Numbered from the stretch's first letter, positions 35,675 to 44,744 are shown. The stretch is 64,000 nucleotides of DNA from Acidovorax sp. YS12 (GCA_021496925.1 CP053915.1:1426001-1490000), one strand, 5' to 3'. Numbers and translations: made by a program. Notes: generated by a model from the sequence alone, not told the origin.

Positions 35675-35995
35675 CTACGCACCGCCCTGGATCTGCTCCT
35701 TGAGCTTGCTGCTGGCATGGAACGTGACCACGCGGCGTGCCTGGATCGGGATGGCCTCGCCGGTGCGCGGGTTGCGCCCCGGGCGGGGCGCCTTGGTGCG
35801 GATCTGGAAGTTGCCAAAGCCCGAGAGTTTGACGTCCTGCCCCTGCGCCAGGCGTTCCGAAATCAGGTCGAAGAAGGCGTCGACCATGTCCTTGGACTCG
35901 CGCTTGTTCAGGCCGATCTGATCGAACAGCAAATCGGCCAGTTGCGCCTTGGTCAGCGCCGGGGTTTCCAGGCTCTCTACGGCAAATTCGATCAC
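35675..35995 (-). CDS. ihfA: integration host factor subunit alpha
   Basis: 106 residues starting at a GTG (35995) with an AGGAGG ribosome binding site seven bases upstream, so the GTG is well supported. The IHF-alpha fold is clear: LTKAQLADLLFDQIGLNKRESKDM, the LSGFGNFQIR strand and the beta-arm region RPGRNPRTGEAIPI. IHF bends DNA at specific sites as an alpha/beta heterodimer. The gene follows pheT, the conserved location. Confidence 0.94.
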   Translation of the reverse strand: MIEFAVESLETPALTKAQLADLLFDQIGLNKRESKDMVDAFFDLISERLAQGQDVKLSGFGNFQIRTKAPRPGRNPRTGEAIPIQARRVVTFHASSKLKEQIQGGA

Positions 35996-36026
35996 GTCAG
36001 CTCCTCCTGTGGTTTGGTCTGGCCCA

Positions 36027-38486
36027 TTACACGCGCAGCTTGGCACCCGTGCGTGCGGCCAACTGTTCGACGACGGCCTGCACGGCCGCCTCGATTTCCG
36101 CCTCGGCCAGGGTCGCGGCATCGCTGCCCAGCGTCAGGCGCACGGCCAGGCTTTTCTCGCCCGGCGCCAGGCCGCCCGCGGGGGCCGCCTCGCCCGCACG
36201 CAGGGGCTTGGGACGGTACACGTCGAACAGCACGGCACCGCGCAGCGTGGCGGCGGGCAGCGCGGCCTCGATGGCGCCCATGAGCTGGGCATGGGTCACG
36301 CTCTCGGCCACGACCACGGCCAGGTCGCGCTGCACCGACTGGTGCTTGGCCACCGGGCGGAAGGCAGGCACGGGGCGCTGCAGCACGGCGTCCAGCTCCA
36401 GCTCGAACAGCACCGGCGCCTGCGGCAAGTCCCAGGACTGGCGCCAGCGCGGATGCAGCTCGCCCACGTAGCCGATCTCGCGCCCGGCCACGCGCACCCG
36501 CGCGCAGCGGCCCGGGTGCATGGCCGGATGCTCGGCGGGCTCGAACTGCGCCTGCACCGGGGCCAGCAGCGCCTCGACGTCGCCCTTGACGTCGAAGAAG
36601 TCCACGCCCTGCTCCTTGCGCCCCCACTGCAGCGGCTGCGTCGCGCCATAGGCCAGACCGGCCACGCGCATGGGCTGGTGAAAGCCTTCGACCGCGATGT
36701 CCGAGCCCTTCACGCTGGCGTCGCGCAAAAACACCCGGCCCAGCTCGAACACGCGCACGCGCTCGGCCTTGCGGTCGAGGTTGAACTTCAGCACCTGCAG
36801 CAGCGAGCCGAGCAGCGTGGAGCGCATGACGCTCATCTGGCTGGCAATCGGGTTAAGCAGCCGGACGGGCTGGGCGTTGCCGGCCAGCTCGTGCTCCCAG
36901 CGCTCCTCGACGAAGCTGAAATTGATGGTTTCCTGGTAGCCCAGCCCGGCCAGCTGGCGCCGCACGGCGAACGGATCGCGCGTGGACTCCAGCGGCAGTT
37001 TCGGCGTGATGGGCGCCAGCGGCGGCGTGGTGGGCAACTGGTTGTAGCCCACCATGCGCGCGATTTCCTCGATCAGGTCTTCCTCGATGACCAGGTCGAA
37101 GCGGTAGGACGGCGGCACCACGGTGACCACGCCCTCGCCTTCGGTCACGGCCAGGCCCAGGCGCTGCAGTGCCTGCACGCATTGCGCCTGGGTCAGGGGC
37201 ATGCCGATGACCTTGGCGGCGCGCGCCACGCGCAGCGTGACGGGCTGGGGCTGGGGCACGTTGACGCACTGGTCGTCCATGGGGCCGCACTGCGTCTCGG
37301 CGGTGCCGCAGATCTGCACCACCAGTTCGGTGATGCGCTCGATGTGCTCCACCGTCAGTTGCGGATCGACGCCGCGCTCGAAGCGGTGGCCCGCGTCGGT
37401 CGAGAAGTTGTAGCGGCGCGAACGGCCGGCAATCGCCTTGGGCCACCAGAAGGCCGCCTCGATGTAGATGTTCTTGGTGGCGTCGGACACCGCCGTGGCG
37501 TCGCCGCCCATGATGCCGGCCAGCGACTCCACCTCGCGCGCGTCGGCGATCACGCCCACCTTCTCATCGACAGTGACGGTGCTGCCATTGAGCAGCTTGA
37601 GCGTCTCGCCCGCGCGGCCCCAGCGCACCTCCAGGCCGCCGTGGATCTTGTCCAGGTCGAAGATGTGCGACGGGCGGCCCAGCTCGAACATCACGTAGTT
37701 GGAAATGTCCACCAGCGGCGCCACGCTGCGCTGGCCGCAGCGCGCCAGGCGCTCCACCATCCACTGCGGCGTCTGGGCCTGGGTGTTGACGTTGCGCACG
37801 ATGCGGCCCGAGAAGCGCCCACACAGGTCGGGGGCGCTGATCGCCACCGGCAGCGTGTCGGCATGGCCGACGGGCGCCACGGGGAAGGCCAGCGCCTTCA
37901 GCGGCGCGCCGGTGAGCGCCGCGACTTCGCGCGCGATGCCATGGACGCTCAAGGCATGCGCCAGGTTCGGCGTGAGCTTGAGGGTGAACAGCGTGTCGTC
38001 CAGGTTCAGGTACTGGCGGATGTCCTGGCCCAGCGGCGCGTCCAGCGGCAGCTCCAGCAGGCCGCCGTGGTCGTCGGCCAGTTGCAGCTCGCGCGCCGAG
38101 CACAGCATGCCGTGGCTTTCCACGCCGCGCAGCTTGCCGACCTTGATGAGAAAGGGCTTGCCGTCCCCTTTTTCGTCATCCGCCGGCGGCAGCTCGGCGC
38201 CCACCTGGGCACAGGGCACGCGGATGCCGGGGCGCGCATTGGGCGCGCCGCAGACGATGGTGAGCGGCGCGGCGCCGCCCACGTCCACCTGGCACACGCG
38301 CAGGCGGTCGGCGTTGGGGTGTTGCACGGCCTCCTTGATTTCGCCGACGACGATCTTCGAGAACGGGGGCGCCACGGGCGCCAGCTCCTCGACCTCCAGG
38401 CCGGCCATGGTCAGGGTCTCGGCCAGTTCTTGGGTGGTCAGGGGCGGATTGCAGAATTCACGCAGCCAGGATTCGGGGAATTGCAT
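36027..38486 (-). CDS. pheT: phenylalanyl-tRNA synthetase beta subunit
   Basis: 819 residues, full length. Domains in order: the N-terminal tRNA-binding (EMAP-like) fold, B3/B4 editing domain, B5 domain, the catalytic-like core, and a C-terminal anticodon-binding FDX domain (PAVKHQSVQRDLAVVV-like region). With PheS it forms the alpha2-beta2 enzyme charging tRNA-Phe. The 145-base pheS-pheT gap carries a large inverted repeat. Confidence 0.97.
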   Translation of the reverse strand: MQFPESWLREFCNPPLTTQELAETLTMAGLEVEELAPVAPPFSKIVVGEIKEAVQHPNADRLRVCQVDVGGAAPLTIVCGAPNARPGIRVPCAQVGAELPPADDEKGDGKPFLIKVGKLRGVESHGMLCSARELQLADDHGGLLELPLDAPLGQDIRQYLNLDDTLFTLKLTPNLAHALSVHGIAREVAALTGAPLKALAFPVAPVGHADTLPVAISAPDLCGRFSGRIVRNVNTQAQTPQWMVERLARCGQRSVAPLVDISNYVMFELGRPSHIFDLDKIHGGLEVRWGRAGETLKLLNGSTVTVDEKVGVIADAREVESLAGIMGGDATAVSDATKNIYIEAAFWWPKAIAGRSRRYNFSTDAGHRFERGVDPQLTVEHIERITELVVQICGTAETQCGPMDDQCVNVPQPQPVTLRVARAAKVIGMPLTQAQCVQALQRLGLAVTEGEGVVTVVPPSYRFDLVIEEDLIEEIARMVGYNQLPTTPPLAPITPKLPLESTRDPFAVRRQLAGLGYQETINFSFVEERWEHELAGNAQPVRLLNPIASQMSVMRSTLLGSLLQVLKFNLDRKAERVRVFELGRVFLRDASVKGSDIAVEGFHQPMRVAGLAYGATQPLQWGRKEQGVDFFDVKGDVEALLAPVQAQFEPAEHPAMHPGRCARVRVAGREIGYVGELHPRWRQSWDLPQAPVLFELELDAVLQRPVPAFRPVAKHQSVQRDLAVVVAESVTHAQLMGAIEAALPAATLRGAVLFDVYRPKPLRAGEAAPAGGLAPGEKSLAVRLTLGSDAATLAEAEIEAAVQAVVEQLAARTGAKLRV

Positions 38487-38533
38487 AGTCGGATAGCTCG
38501 GTATTCAGGGCGCTGGAGCGCGGCAGTGCGGGT

Positions 38534-38630
38534 TTGCTCTTAAAACAGGAGCTGGTAGCGCTTGTCCCATAAGGGTTTCATAATTAAATTGATATGGAAC
38601 CCTTGTGTATCAAGCGCCAGAAGCTCTCTT
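38534..38630. repeat. long imperfect inverted repeat between pheS and pheT
   Basis: The arms GGAGCTGGTAGCGCTTG and CAAGCGCCAGAAGCTCT are complementary apart from small bulges, with an inner pair AAGGGTT/AACCCTT. The whole 95-base unit fills most of the pheS-pheT gap and contains the GCGCTTG core of the dispersed repeat in both orientations. Confidence 0.7.
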
Positions 38631-38631
38631 T

Positions 38632-39687
38632 TCAGGAGCGAAACTGCGACAGGAAACGGATGTCGCCATCGAAGAACAGGCGCAGGTCGTTCACGCCATA
38701 GCGCAGCATGGTCAGGCGGTCCGGCCCCATGCCGAAGGCGAAGCCGATGTATTTCTCGGGGTCCAGCCCCATGTTGCGCACCACGTTGGGGTGCACCTGG
38801 CCCGCACCCGACACCTCCAGCCAGCGGCCCGCAAGCGGCCCGGTCTGGAACTGGATGTCGATCTCGGCGCTCGGCTCGGTGAACGGGAAGAAGCTGGGGC
38901 GAAAGCGCAGCACCAGGTCGTCCTGCTCGAAGAAGGTCTTGCAGAAGCCGGTGAACACGACCTTCAGGTCCTTGAAGCTCACGTTCTCGCCGATCCACAG
39001 GCCCTCGCACTGGTGGAACATGGGCGAGTGCGTGGCGTCGCTGTCCACGCGGTAGGTACGGCCCGGGGCGATGACGCGGATCTCGGGCATGGCCTGCCCG
39101 GCATCGAGCAGCGCACGGTACTTCTTCACGTGCTGCACGGCAAAGCGCACCTGCATCGGGCTGGTGTGCGTGCGCAGCAGGTTCGGCGCCTCGGGCGTGC
39201 CGCCCTCGACGTAGAAGGTGTCGTGCATGGAGCGCGCCGGGTGGTCCTCGGGCGTGTTCAGCGCCGTGAAGTTGAACCAGTCAGACTCGATCTCGGGGCC
39301 CTGCGCCACGTCGAAGCCCATGGAGCCGAAGATGCGCTCGATGCGCTCCAGCGTGAGCGAGACCGGGTGCAGCCCGCCCTGCCCCTGCTGGCGGCCGGGC
39401 AGGCTCACGTCCAGCGCCTCGGCCTTGAGCTGGGCCTGCAATTCGGCATCGGCCAGGGCCTGGCGGCGCGCCGTCAGCGCGGCCTCGATGGCCTGCTTGG
39501 CCACGTTGATGGCGGCGCCGCGCGACTTCTTTTCCTCGACGGAAAGCTGGGCCATGCCCTTCATCAGCTCGGTCACGCGGCCCGACTTGCCCAGAAACTG
39601 GGCCTTGGCGTTTTCCAGCTCGGCGGGGGTGGCGGCCTGCGCAAACTGCTGCTGCGCGCTCGCCACCAGGGAATCCAACTCGTTCAT
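38632..39687 (-). CDS. pheS: phenylalanyl-tRNA synthetase alpha subunit
   Basis: 351 residues from the ATG at 39687 (MNELDSLVASAQQQFAQ). An N-terminal coiled coil (about 1-90) is followed by the class II catalytic core with motif 2 (YRVDSDATHSPMFHQCEG) and motif 3 (GFAFGMGPDRLTMLRYG). The frame continues a further 13 codons upstream from a TTG, but the ATG is the family start. Confidence 0.96.
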   Translation of the reverse strand: MNELDSLVASAQQQFAQAATPAELENAKAQFLGKSGRVTELMKGMAQLSVEEKKSRGAAINVAKQAIEAALTARRQALADAELQAQLKAEALDVSLPGRQQGQGGLHPVSLTLERIERIFGSMGFDVAQGPEIESDWFNFTALNTPEDHPARSMHDTFYVEGGTPEAPNLLRTHTSPMQVRFAVQHVKKYRALLDAGQAMPEIRVIAPGRTYRVDSDATHSPMFHQCEGLWIGENVSFKDLKVVFTGFCKTFFEQDDLVLRFRPSFFPFTEPSAEIDIQFQTGPLAGRWLEVSGAGQVHPNVVRNMGLDPEKYIGFAFGMGPDRLTMLRYGVNDLRLFFDGDIRFLSQFRS

Positions 39688-39727
39688 ACGACTCTCGTGC
39701 ATTCGTGCATGCGTGAAAAGAAACAAG

Positions 39728-39800
39728 GGCTAGCGCCTTTTCAAGCCCTAGCCCTTGCTGGTAGTGCGCTGGCAGCTATCGAAAAGATAGCTACCGATCG
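39728..39800. repeat. dispersed palindromic repeat, copy between rplT and pheS
   Basis: Contains AAGGGCTAGCGCC / GGGCTAGGGCTTG arms and GCGCTGGCAGCTATC followed by GATAGCTACC, so several short palindromes are stacked. The GATAGCTGCCAGCGC unit is the shared core of the repeat family. Confidence 0.62.
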
Positions 39801-39805
39801 TGAAC

Positions 39806-40165
39806 TCAAGCAGCCAGCTTGGCCTTGACTTGCTCCACGATGCTGCCGAAGGCAGCCTTGTCGTGCACCGCGAGGTCGGCCAGCATCTTGCGGTCGATCT
39901 CGATGGCCGCCTTCTTCAGGCCGTTGGCGAACTGGCTGTAGGTCAGGCCCAGTTCACGGGCAGCGGCGTTGATACGGGCGATCCACAGCTGGCGGAACAC
40001 GCGCTTCTTGGTACGGCGGTCACGGTAGGCGTACTGCCCGGCCTTCATCACCGCCTGCTTGGCGATGCGATAGACGTTGCCGCGGCGGCCGCGGAAACCC
40101 TTGGCCAGAGCCAGAACCTTCTTGTGACGGGCGCGTGCCGTTACACCACGTTTGACGCGAGGCAT
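39806..40165 (-). CDS. rplT: 50S ribosomal protein L20
   Basis: 119 residues, MPRVKRGVTARARHKKVLAL onward, with the conserved core GRRGNVYRIAKQAVMKAGQY and RDRRTKKRVFRQLWIARINA. L20 is needed for early 50S assembly. It follows rpmI in the standard infC-rpmI-rplT order. Confidence 0.97.
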   Translation of the reverse strand: MPRVKRGVTARARHKKVLALAKGFRGRRGNVYRIAKQAVMKAGQYAYRDRRTKKRVFRQLWIARINAAARELGLTYSQFANGLKKAAIEIDRKMLADLAVHDKAAFGSIVEQVKAKLAA

Positions 40166-40191
40166 GTGTTTTCTCCTTGTTCGTCAGTGAA

Positions 40192-40395
40192 TTACAGGCC
40201 GGCCTTGGGCAGCATCTGCGCCATGTGACCCATGTTGGTCTCATGCACAGCAACCGCACCGCGCAGGTGGCGCTTGTTCTTGGTGGTCTTCTTGGTCAGG
40301 ATGTGACGCTTGAAGGCTTGGCCGCGCTTGACGGTGCCACCCGGACGAACGCGAAAACGCTTCTTCGCGCTGCTCTTGGTCTTCATTTTGGGCAT
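40192..40395 (-). CDS. rpmI: 50S ribosomal protein L35
   Basis: 67 residues, MPKMKTKSSAKKRFRVRPGG, with a basic body (FKRHILTKKTTKNKRHLRG) typical of L35. It lies 26 bases upstream of rplT. Confidence 0.97.
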   Translation of the reverse strand: MPKMKTKSSAKKRFRVRPGGTVKRGQAFKRHILTKKTTKNKRHLRGAVAVHETNMGHMAQMLPKAGL

Positions 40396-40516
40396 GTGAA
40401 TGCTCCTTTATGCGTGCCCGCGAGGCGTTTGCGCTGAATGCGCAACCTTGTCGGCCCCCGAGTCACTTCTTCATCTGCCAGCACCCCTTGCGGGGTGCCA
40501 GCGGATCCTTGGCGCT

Positions 40517-41116
40517 TCAGGCCGCCGGAGCGGCCGCCGCTGCACCTTCCGCCGCCGGCTTGCCGGCGGGCTTTTTCTTGCCCGGCGCGATCATCATGAT
40601 CATCTGCCGGCCTTCGAGCTTGGGGAACTGCTCCACCACGATCAGGTCCGCGAGATCGTCGCGGATGCGGTTGAGCAGCGCCAGGCCCAGCTCCTGGTGC
40701 GTGATCTCGCGGCCACGGAAGCGCAGCGTGATCTTGCACTTGTCGCCTTCCGCCAGGAAACGGCGGATGTTGCGCAGCTTGATGTTGTAGTCGCCATCGT
40801 CGGTACCGGGACGGAACTTGACTTCCTTGATCTCGATGACCGTCTGCTTGGCCTTGGCCTCCGCCGCCTTCTTCTGTTCCTGGTACTTGAACTTGCCGTA
40901 GTCCATCAGGCGGCAGACCGGCGGGTTGGCCGTGGCGGCGATTTCCACCAGGTCCACGTCCATGTCGCCCGCCATGCGCAGGGCTTCTTGCAGGCTGACG
41001 ATGCCGATAGGCTCGTTCTCAGGGCCAGACAGGCGCACTTCGGGCGCCGTGATTTCACGGTTCAGGCGGTGCTTGCGCTCCTCGCGCTGCCGACGGTCAC
41101 GAAATTCAGTAGCGAT
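40517..41116 (-). CDS. infC: translation initiation factor IF-3 (probable AUC start)
   Basis: The family sequence begins at IATEFRDRRQREERKHRLNREI, with no ATG in frame. Upstream codons are TTG (41131), AAG, GTG, AAA, ACC, then ATC (41116). An AAGGTG ribosome-binding-like sequence sits correctly before the ATC. IF3 genes are known for rare AUU-type starts that allow autoregulation by IF3, so the AUC is the best choice (199 residues). The N domain, linker and C domain are complete, with a Lys/Ala/Pro-rich tail (AGKPAAEGAAAAAPAA). Confidence 0.88.
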   Translation of the reverse strand: MATEFRDRRQREERKHRLNREITAPEVRLSGPENEPIGIVSLQEALRMAGDMDVDLVEIAATANPPVCRLMDYGKFKYQEQKKAAEAKAKQTVIEIKEVKFRPGTDDGDYNIKLRNIRRFLAEGDKCKITLRFRGREITHQELGLALLNRIRDDLADLIVVEQFPKLEGRQMIMMIAPGKKKPAGKPAAEGAAAAAPAA

Positions 41117-41214
41117 GGTTTTCACCTTCAATCAAAATGCTACAAAAAGCGTAGCTGCTGACGCACGAACGACAATGGTTTGCGCGCAAACTCATGCAAG
41201 CGGTGATTCACGAA

Positions 41215-43134
41215 TCAGGCTTTGGAGGCAATGTCCCGTGCGATCAGTTCGACGAAGGCGTCGATGGACATCACACCGAGGTCTTTGTTCCCCCGGGCGC
41301 GCACCGCAACCGCACCGGCTGCCTTTTCCTTGTCGCCGGCGACGAGGATGTAGGGCAGCTTTTGCAGCGCATGCTCGCGTATTTTATACGTGATCTTTTC
41401 GTTACGCAGATCAGTCACCACCCGCAGGCTTTGATTCGGCAAGGCTTTGTGCAGCTTTGCGGCAATTTCACGACAGTAGTCGGCTTGGGCATCGGTGATG
41501 TTCAGCACCGCCACCTGCACCGGCGCCAGCCACACCGGCAGCGCGCCAGCGAATTGCTCGATCAGGATGCCGATGAAGCGCTCCAGGCTGCCCACGATGG
41601 CGCGGTGCAGCATGATGGGGCGGTGGCGCGCACCATCCTCGCCGACAAATTCGGCGTCCAGCCGCTCGGGCATGTTCGGGTCCACCTGGATAGTGCCGCA
41701 CTGCCATTCGCGCCCCAGCGCGTCCTTGAGCACGTATTCGATCTTCGGGCCGTAGAACGCGCCCTCGCCCGGCAGGTACTCGAAGGTGCAGCCCGAGGCG
41801 CGCAGCCCTTCGGCCAGGGCCGACTCGGCACGGTCCCAGCTTTCCTCGCTGCCGATGCGCTTTTCCGGGCGGGTGGAGAGGCGGTAGAGGATCTCGGTAA
41901 AGCCGAAATCCTTGTACACGCGCTGCAGCAGCGCCGTGAAAGCCGCCACTTCCGTCTGGATCATGTCCTCAGTGCAGAAGATGTGGCCGTCGTCCTGCGT
42001 GAAGCCGCGCACGCGCATGATGCCGTGCAGGCCGCCCGTCGGCTCGTTGCGGTGGCAGTTGCCAAACTCGCCGAAGCGCAGCGGCAGGTCGCGGTAGCTC
42101 TTGATGCCCTGCTTGAAGATCAGGATGTGCCCCGGGCAGTTCATCGGCTTGAGCGCGTAGTCGCGCTTCTCGCTCTCGGTGATGAACATGTTCTCGCGGT
42201 ACTTGTCCCAGTGGCCGGTCTTTTCCCACAGCGTCTTGTCGAGGATCTGCGGGCCCTTGACCTCCTGGTAGCCGTTGTCGCGGTACACGCGGCGCATGTA
42301 CTGCTCCACTTCCTGCCACAGCGTCCAGCCCTTGGGGTGCCAGAACACCGTGCCGGGCGCGTGTTCGTCGATGTGGAACAGATCCAGCTCACGGCCGAGC
42401 TTGCGGTGGTCGCGCTTCTCTGCCTCCTCCAGCATGTGCAGGTACTGCTGCAGTTCGTCCTTCGACGCCCAGGCCGTGCCGTACACGCGCTGCAGCATTT
42501 CATTGCGGTGGTCGCCGCGCCAGTAGGCGCCGGCCACCTTCATCAGCTTGAAGTGCTTGAGCTTGCCGGTGCTGGGCACGTGCGGGCCTCGGCACAGGTC
42601 CTCGAAGCTGCCCTCGCGGTACAGGCTGACATCCTCGTTGCTCGGAATGCTGGCGATGATCTCGGCCTTGTAGTGCTCGCCCAGTCCCTTGAAATACGCC
42701 ACCGCCTCGTCGCGCGGCAGCACACGGCGCACCACCGGCTCGTCCTTGGCCGCCAGTTCCGTCATGCGCTTTTCGATGGCCGCCAGGTCCTCGGGGGTGA
42801 ACGGGCGCTTGCACGAGAAGTCGTAATAAAAGCCGTTCTCGATCACCGGGCCAATGGTGACCTGCGCCTCCGGGAACAGCTCCTTGACCGCATAGGCCAG
42901 CAAGTGGGCGGTGGAGTGGCGGATCACCTCCAGGCCCTCCGGATCCTTGGCCGTGATGATCGACAGCGGGCTGTCCTGCGTGATCCGGTAGCTGGTATCC
43001 ACGACCTTGCCATCGACCTTGCCGGCCAGCGCCGCCTTGGCCAGGCCTGCGCCAATCGAGGCCGCCACCTCGGCCACGGTGACCGGGCCGGGGTACTCGC
43101 GCCGGGAACCGTCGGGGAGCGTAATCTGAAGCAT
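41215..43134 (-). CDS. thrS: threonyl-tRNA synthetase
   Basis: 639 residues from the ATG at 43134 (MLQITLPDGSRREYPGPVTV). Order: TGS domain (about 1-65), editing domain with HSTAHLLAYAVKELFP, class II core with the zinc-binding cysteine in MNCPGHILIF and the histidines in HRNEPTGG and later, and the C-terminal anticodon-binding domain (PVWLAPVQVAVLNITDAQ). The frame stays open upstream to about 43266, but that region is the leader with the attenuator. Regulation by attenuation is proposed. Confidence 0.96.
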   Translation of the reverse strand: MLQITLPDGSRREYPGPVTVAEVAASIGAGLAKAALAGKVDGKVVDTSYRITQDSPLSIITAKDPEGLEVIRHSTAHLLAYAVKELFPEAQVTIGPVIENGFYYDFSCKRPFTPEDLAAIEKRMTELAAKDEPVVRRVLPRDEAVAYFKGLGEHYKAEIIASIPSNEDVSLYREGSFEDLCRGPHVPSTGKLKHFKLMKVAGAYWRGDHRNEMLQRVYGTAWASKDELQQYLHMLEEAEKRDHRKLGRELDLFHIDEHAPGTVFWHPKGWTLWQEVEQYMRRVYRDNGYQEVKGPQILDKTLWEKTGHWDKYRENMFITESEKRDYALKPMNCPGHILIFKQGIKSYRDLPLRFGEFGNCHRNEPTGGLHGIMRVRGFTQDDGHIFCTEDMIQTEVAAFTALLQRVYKDFGFTEILYRLSTRPEKRIGSEESWDRAESALAEGLRASGCTFEYLPGEGAFYGPKIEYVLKDALGREWQCGTIQVDPNMPERLDAEFVGEDGARHRPIMLHRAIVGSLERFIGILIEQFAGALPVWLAPVQVAVLNITDAQADYCREIAAKLHKALPNQSLRVVTDLRNEKITYKIREHALQKLPYILVAGDKEKAAGAVAVRARGNKDLGVMSIDAFVELIARDIASKA

Positions 43135-43183
43135 GTGTGCAAATCCTTGTTCAACTGAGAGATACGGTGCGCGCTCCCGGCCG

Positions 43184-43218
43184 CAAAGCAAAAAGCGCGG
43201 AACACGGTCCGCGCTTTT
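43184..43218 (-). terminator. intrinsic terminator in the thrS leader (attenuator)
   Basis: An 11-base perfect stem (AAAAGCGCGGA / TCCGCGCTTTT, 43191-43201 and 43208-43218) with the transcript continuing TTTTTGCTTTG. It lies 50 bases before the thrS start and after aceA's own terminator, so it acts inside the thrS leader. An upstream TTCGCGC (43247-43253) can pair with the first arm GCGCGGA, giving an alternative antiterminator. Confidence 0.72.
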
Positions 43219-43262
43219 CGAGGGGAAAGAGAAGGCTCTCGTGCAGGCGCGAACGGCCAGCC

Positions 43263-43304
43263 TCAACGGCTGGGGAAAATCTCCGTGGTAGTTCGCGGTG
43301 TCAT
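43263..43304 (-). CDS. threonine-rich leader peptide of thrS
   Basis: Thirteen codons encoding MTPRTTTEIFPSR and a TGA stop. Four of thirteen residues are threonine (ACA, ACT, ACC, ACG), three in a row. The stop codon lies inside a hairpin (CCAGCC/GGCTGG, 43257-43273) and the terminator follows 45 bases later. This is the arrangement of a ribosome-mediated attenuation leader controlling a threonyl-tRNA synthetase. No strong ribosome binding site is visible, which is the main weakness. Confidence 0.6.
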   Translation of the reverse strand: MTPRTTTEIFPSR

Positions 43305-43364
43305 AACCAGCAATGCCTTTCTCGCCCTTGTGTGTTGAAAACAGGCATTTTAACCTGCACCAAC

Positions 43365-43395
43365 GAAAAAGGCCCGAAGCCGAAGCTCCGGGCCT
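43365..43395 (-). terminator. intrinsic terminator after aceA
   Basis: Minus-strand hairpin AGGCCCGGAGCTTCGGC... with arms GGCCCG (43371-43376) and CGGGCC (43389-43394), followed by TTTTTC. It closes the aceA transcript and separates it from thrS. Confidence 0.85.
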
Positions 43396-43412
43396 TCCTC
43401 ACAACGCAAAGA

Positions 43413-44744
43413 TCAGTGGAACTGCTCTTCTTCGGTGGAACCGGTCAGCGCCTTCACACTGGAAGAACCGCCCTGGATCACCGTGGTCACGTCGTCGAAG
43501 TAGCCCGCGCCCACTTCCTGCTGGTGCGACACGAAGGTGTAGCCCTTGTCGCGTGCGGCGAATTCGGGCTCTTGCACCATGTTCACGTAGTGCTTCATGC
43601 CTTCGCCACGAGCGTAGGCATGGGCGAACTGGAAGGTGTTGAACCAGTTGATGTGGATACCGGCCAGCGTGATGAACTGGTACTTGTAGCCCAGGGCCGA
43701 CAGTTCTTCCTGGAAGGAAGCGATCTGGCTGTCGTTGAGGTTCTTCTTCCAGTTGAACGAGGGCGAGCAGTTGTACGACAGCAGCTTGCCGGGGTTGGCG
43801 GCCAGCACGGCCTGGGCGAATTCGCGGGCGAAGCCGATGTCGGGCACGCCGGTTTCGCACCACACCAGGTCGGCGTAGGGCGCGTAGGCCACGCCGCGGC
43901 TGATGGCTTGCTCCAGGCCGTTCTTGACGCGGTAGAAGCCTTCTTGCGTGCGCTCGCCGGTCAGGAAGGGCTTGTCGTTGGCGTCGTGGTCGGACGTGAT
44001 CAGGTTGGCGGCTTCGGCATCCGTGCGGGCCAGGATGATGGTGGGCACGCCCATGGTGTCGGCGGCGAAGCGCGCGGAGATCAGCTTCTCGATGGCTTCC
44101 TGCGTGGGCACCAGCACCTTGCCGCCCATGTGGCCGCACTTCTTCACAGCGGCCAGTTGGTCTTCGAAGTGAACACCGGCAGCGCCAGCGGCGATCATGT
44201 TCTTCATCAGCTCGAAGGCGTTCAGCACGCCGCCGAAACCGGCTTCGGCATCGGCCACGATGGGCAGGAAGTAGTCCACGAAGCCTTCATCGCCAGGGTT
44301 CACGCCACGGCTCCACTGGATTTCGTCGGCGCGCTTGAAGGTGTTGTTGATGCGGCGGACCATGGTGGGCACCGAGTCATACGCATACAGCGACTGGTCG
44401 GGGTACATGGTTTCCGACGTGTTGCCGTCGGCGGCGACTTGCCAGCCCGACAGGTACACGGCTTCCAGGCCTGCCTTGGCCTGCTGCATGGCCTGGCCGG
44501 CGGAGATGGCGCCAAAGGCGTTCACATAGCCCTTCTTGGCGCCGCCGTTGACCTTGTCCCACAGCTTCTCGGCTCCGCGGCGCGCCAGCGTGTACTCGGG
44601 CTGCAGGCTGCCGCGCAGGCGCACCACGTCGGCTGCGGTGTAGCCGCGCTTGACACCCTTCCAGCGGGGGTTCTGGGCCCAGTCTTTTTCCAGGGCGGCG
44701 ATCTGCTGTTCGCGGCTCAGTTGGCGGTTCAGGGAATCAGGCAT
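43413..44744 (-). CDS. aceA: isocitrate lyase
   Basis: 443 residues from the ATG at 44744 (MPDSLNRQLSREQQIAALEK). The active-site signature is KKCGHMGGKVLVPT near residue 190-203, with the catalytic cysteine, and GYKYQFITLAGIHINWFNTF later. It splits isocitrate to glyoxylate and succinate in the glyoxylate bypass. The promoter region has two palindromic operator-like sites about 65-110 bases upstream. Confidence 0.97.
   Translation of the reverse strand: MPDSLNRQLSREQQIAALEKDWAQNPRWKGVKRGYTAADVVRLRGSLQPEYTLARRGAEKLWDKVNGGAKKGYVNAFGAISAGQAMQQAKAGLEAVYLSGWQVAADGNTSETMYPDQSLYAYDSVPTMVRRINNTFKRADEIQWSRGVNPGDEGFVDYFLPIVADAEAGFGGVLNAFELMKNMIAAGAAGVHFEDQLAAVKKCGHMGGKVLVPTQEAIEKLISARFAADTMGVPTIILARTDAEAANLITSDHDANDKPFLTGERTQEGFYRVKNGLEQAISRGVAYAPYADLVWCETGVPDIGFAREFAQAVLAANPGKLLSYNCSPSFNWKKNLNDSQIASFQEELSALGYKYQFITLAGIHINWFNTFQFAHAYARGEGMKHYVNMVQEPEFAARDKGYTFVSHQQEVGAGYFDDVTTVIQGGSSSVKALTGSTEEEQFH

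Noticed and set aside
43134..43412. T-box riboswitch before thrS
   Set aside because: No T-box bulge sequence and the organism is a betaproteobacterium; the leader-peptide attenuator explains the features better.
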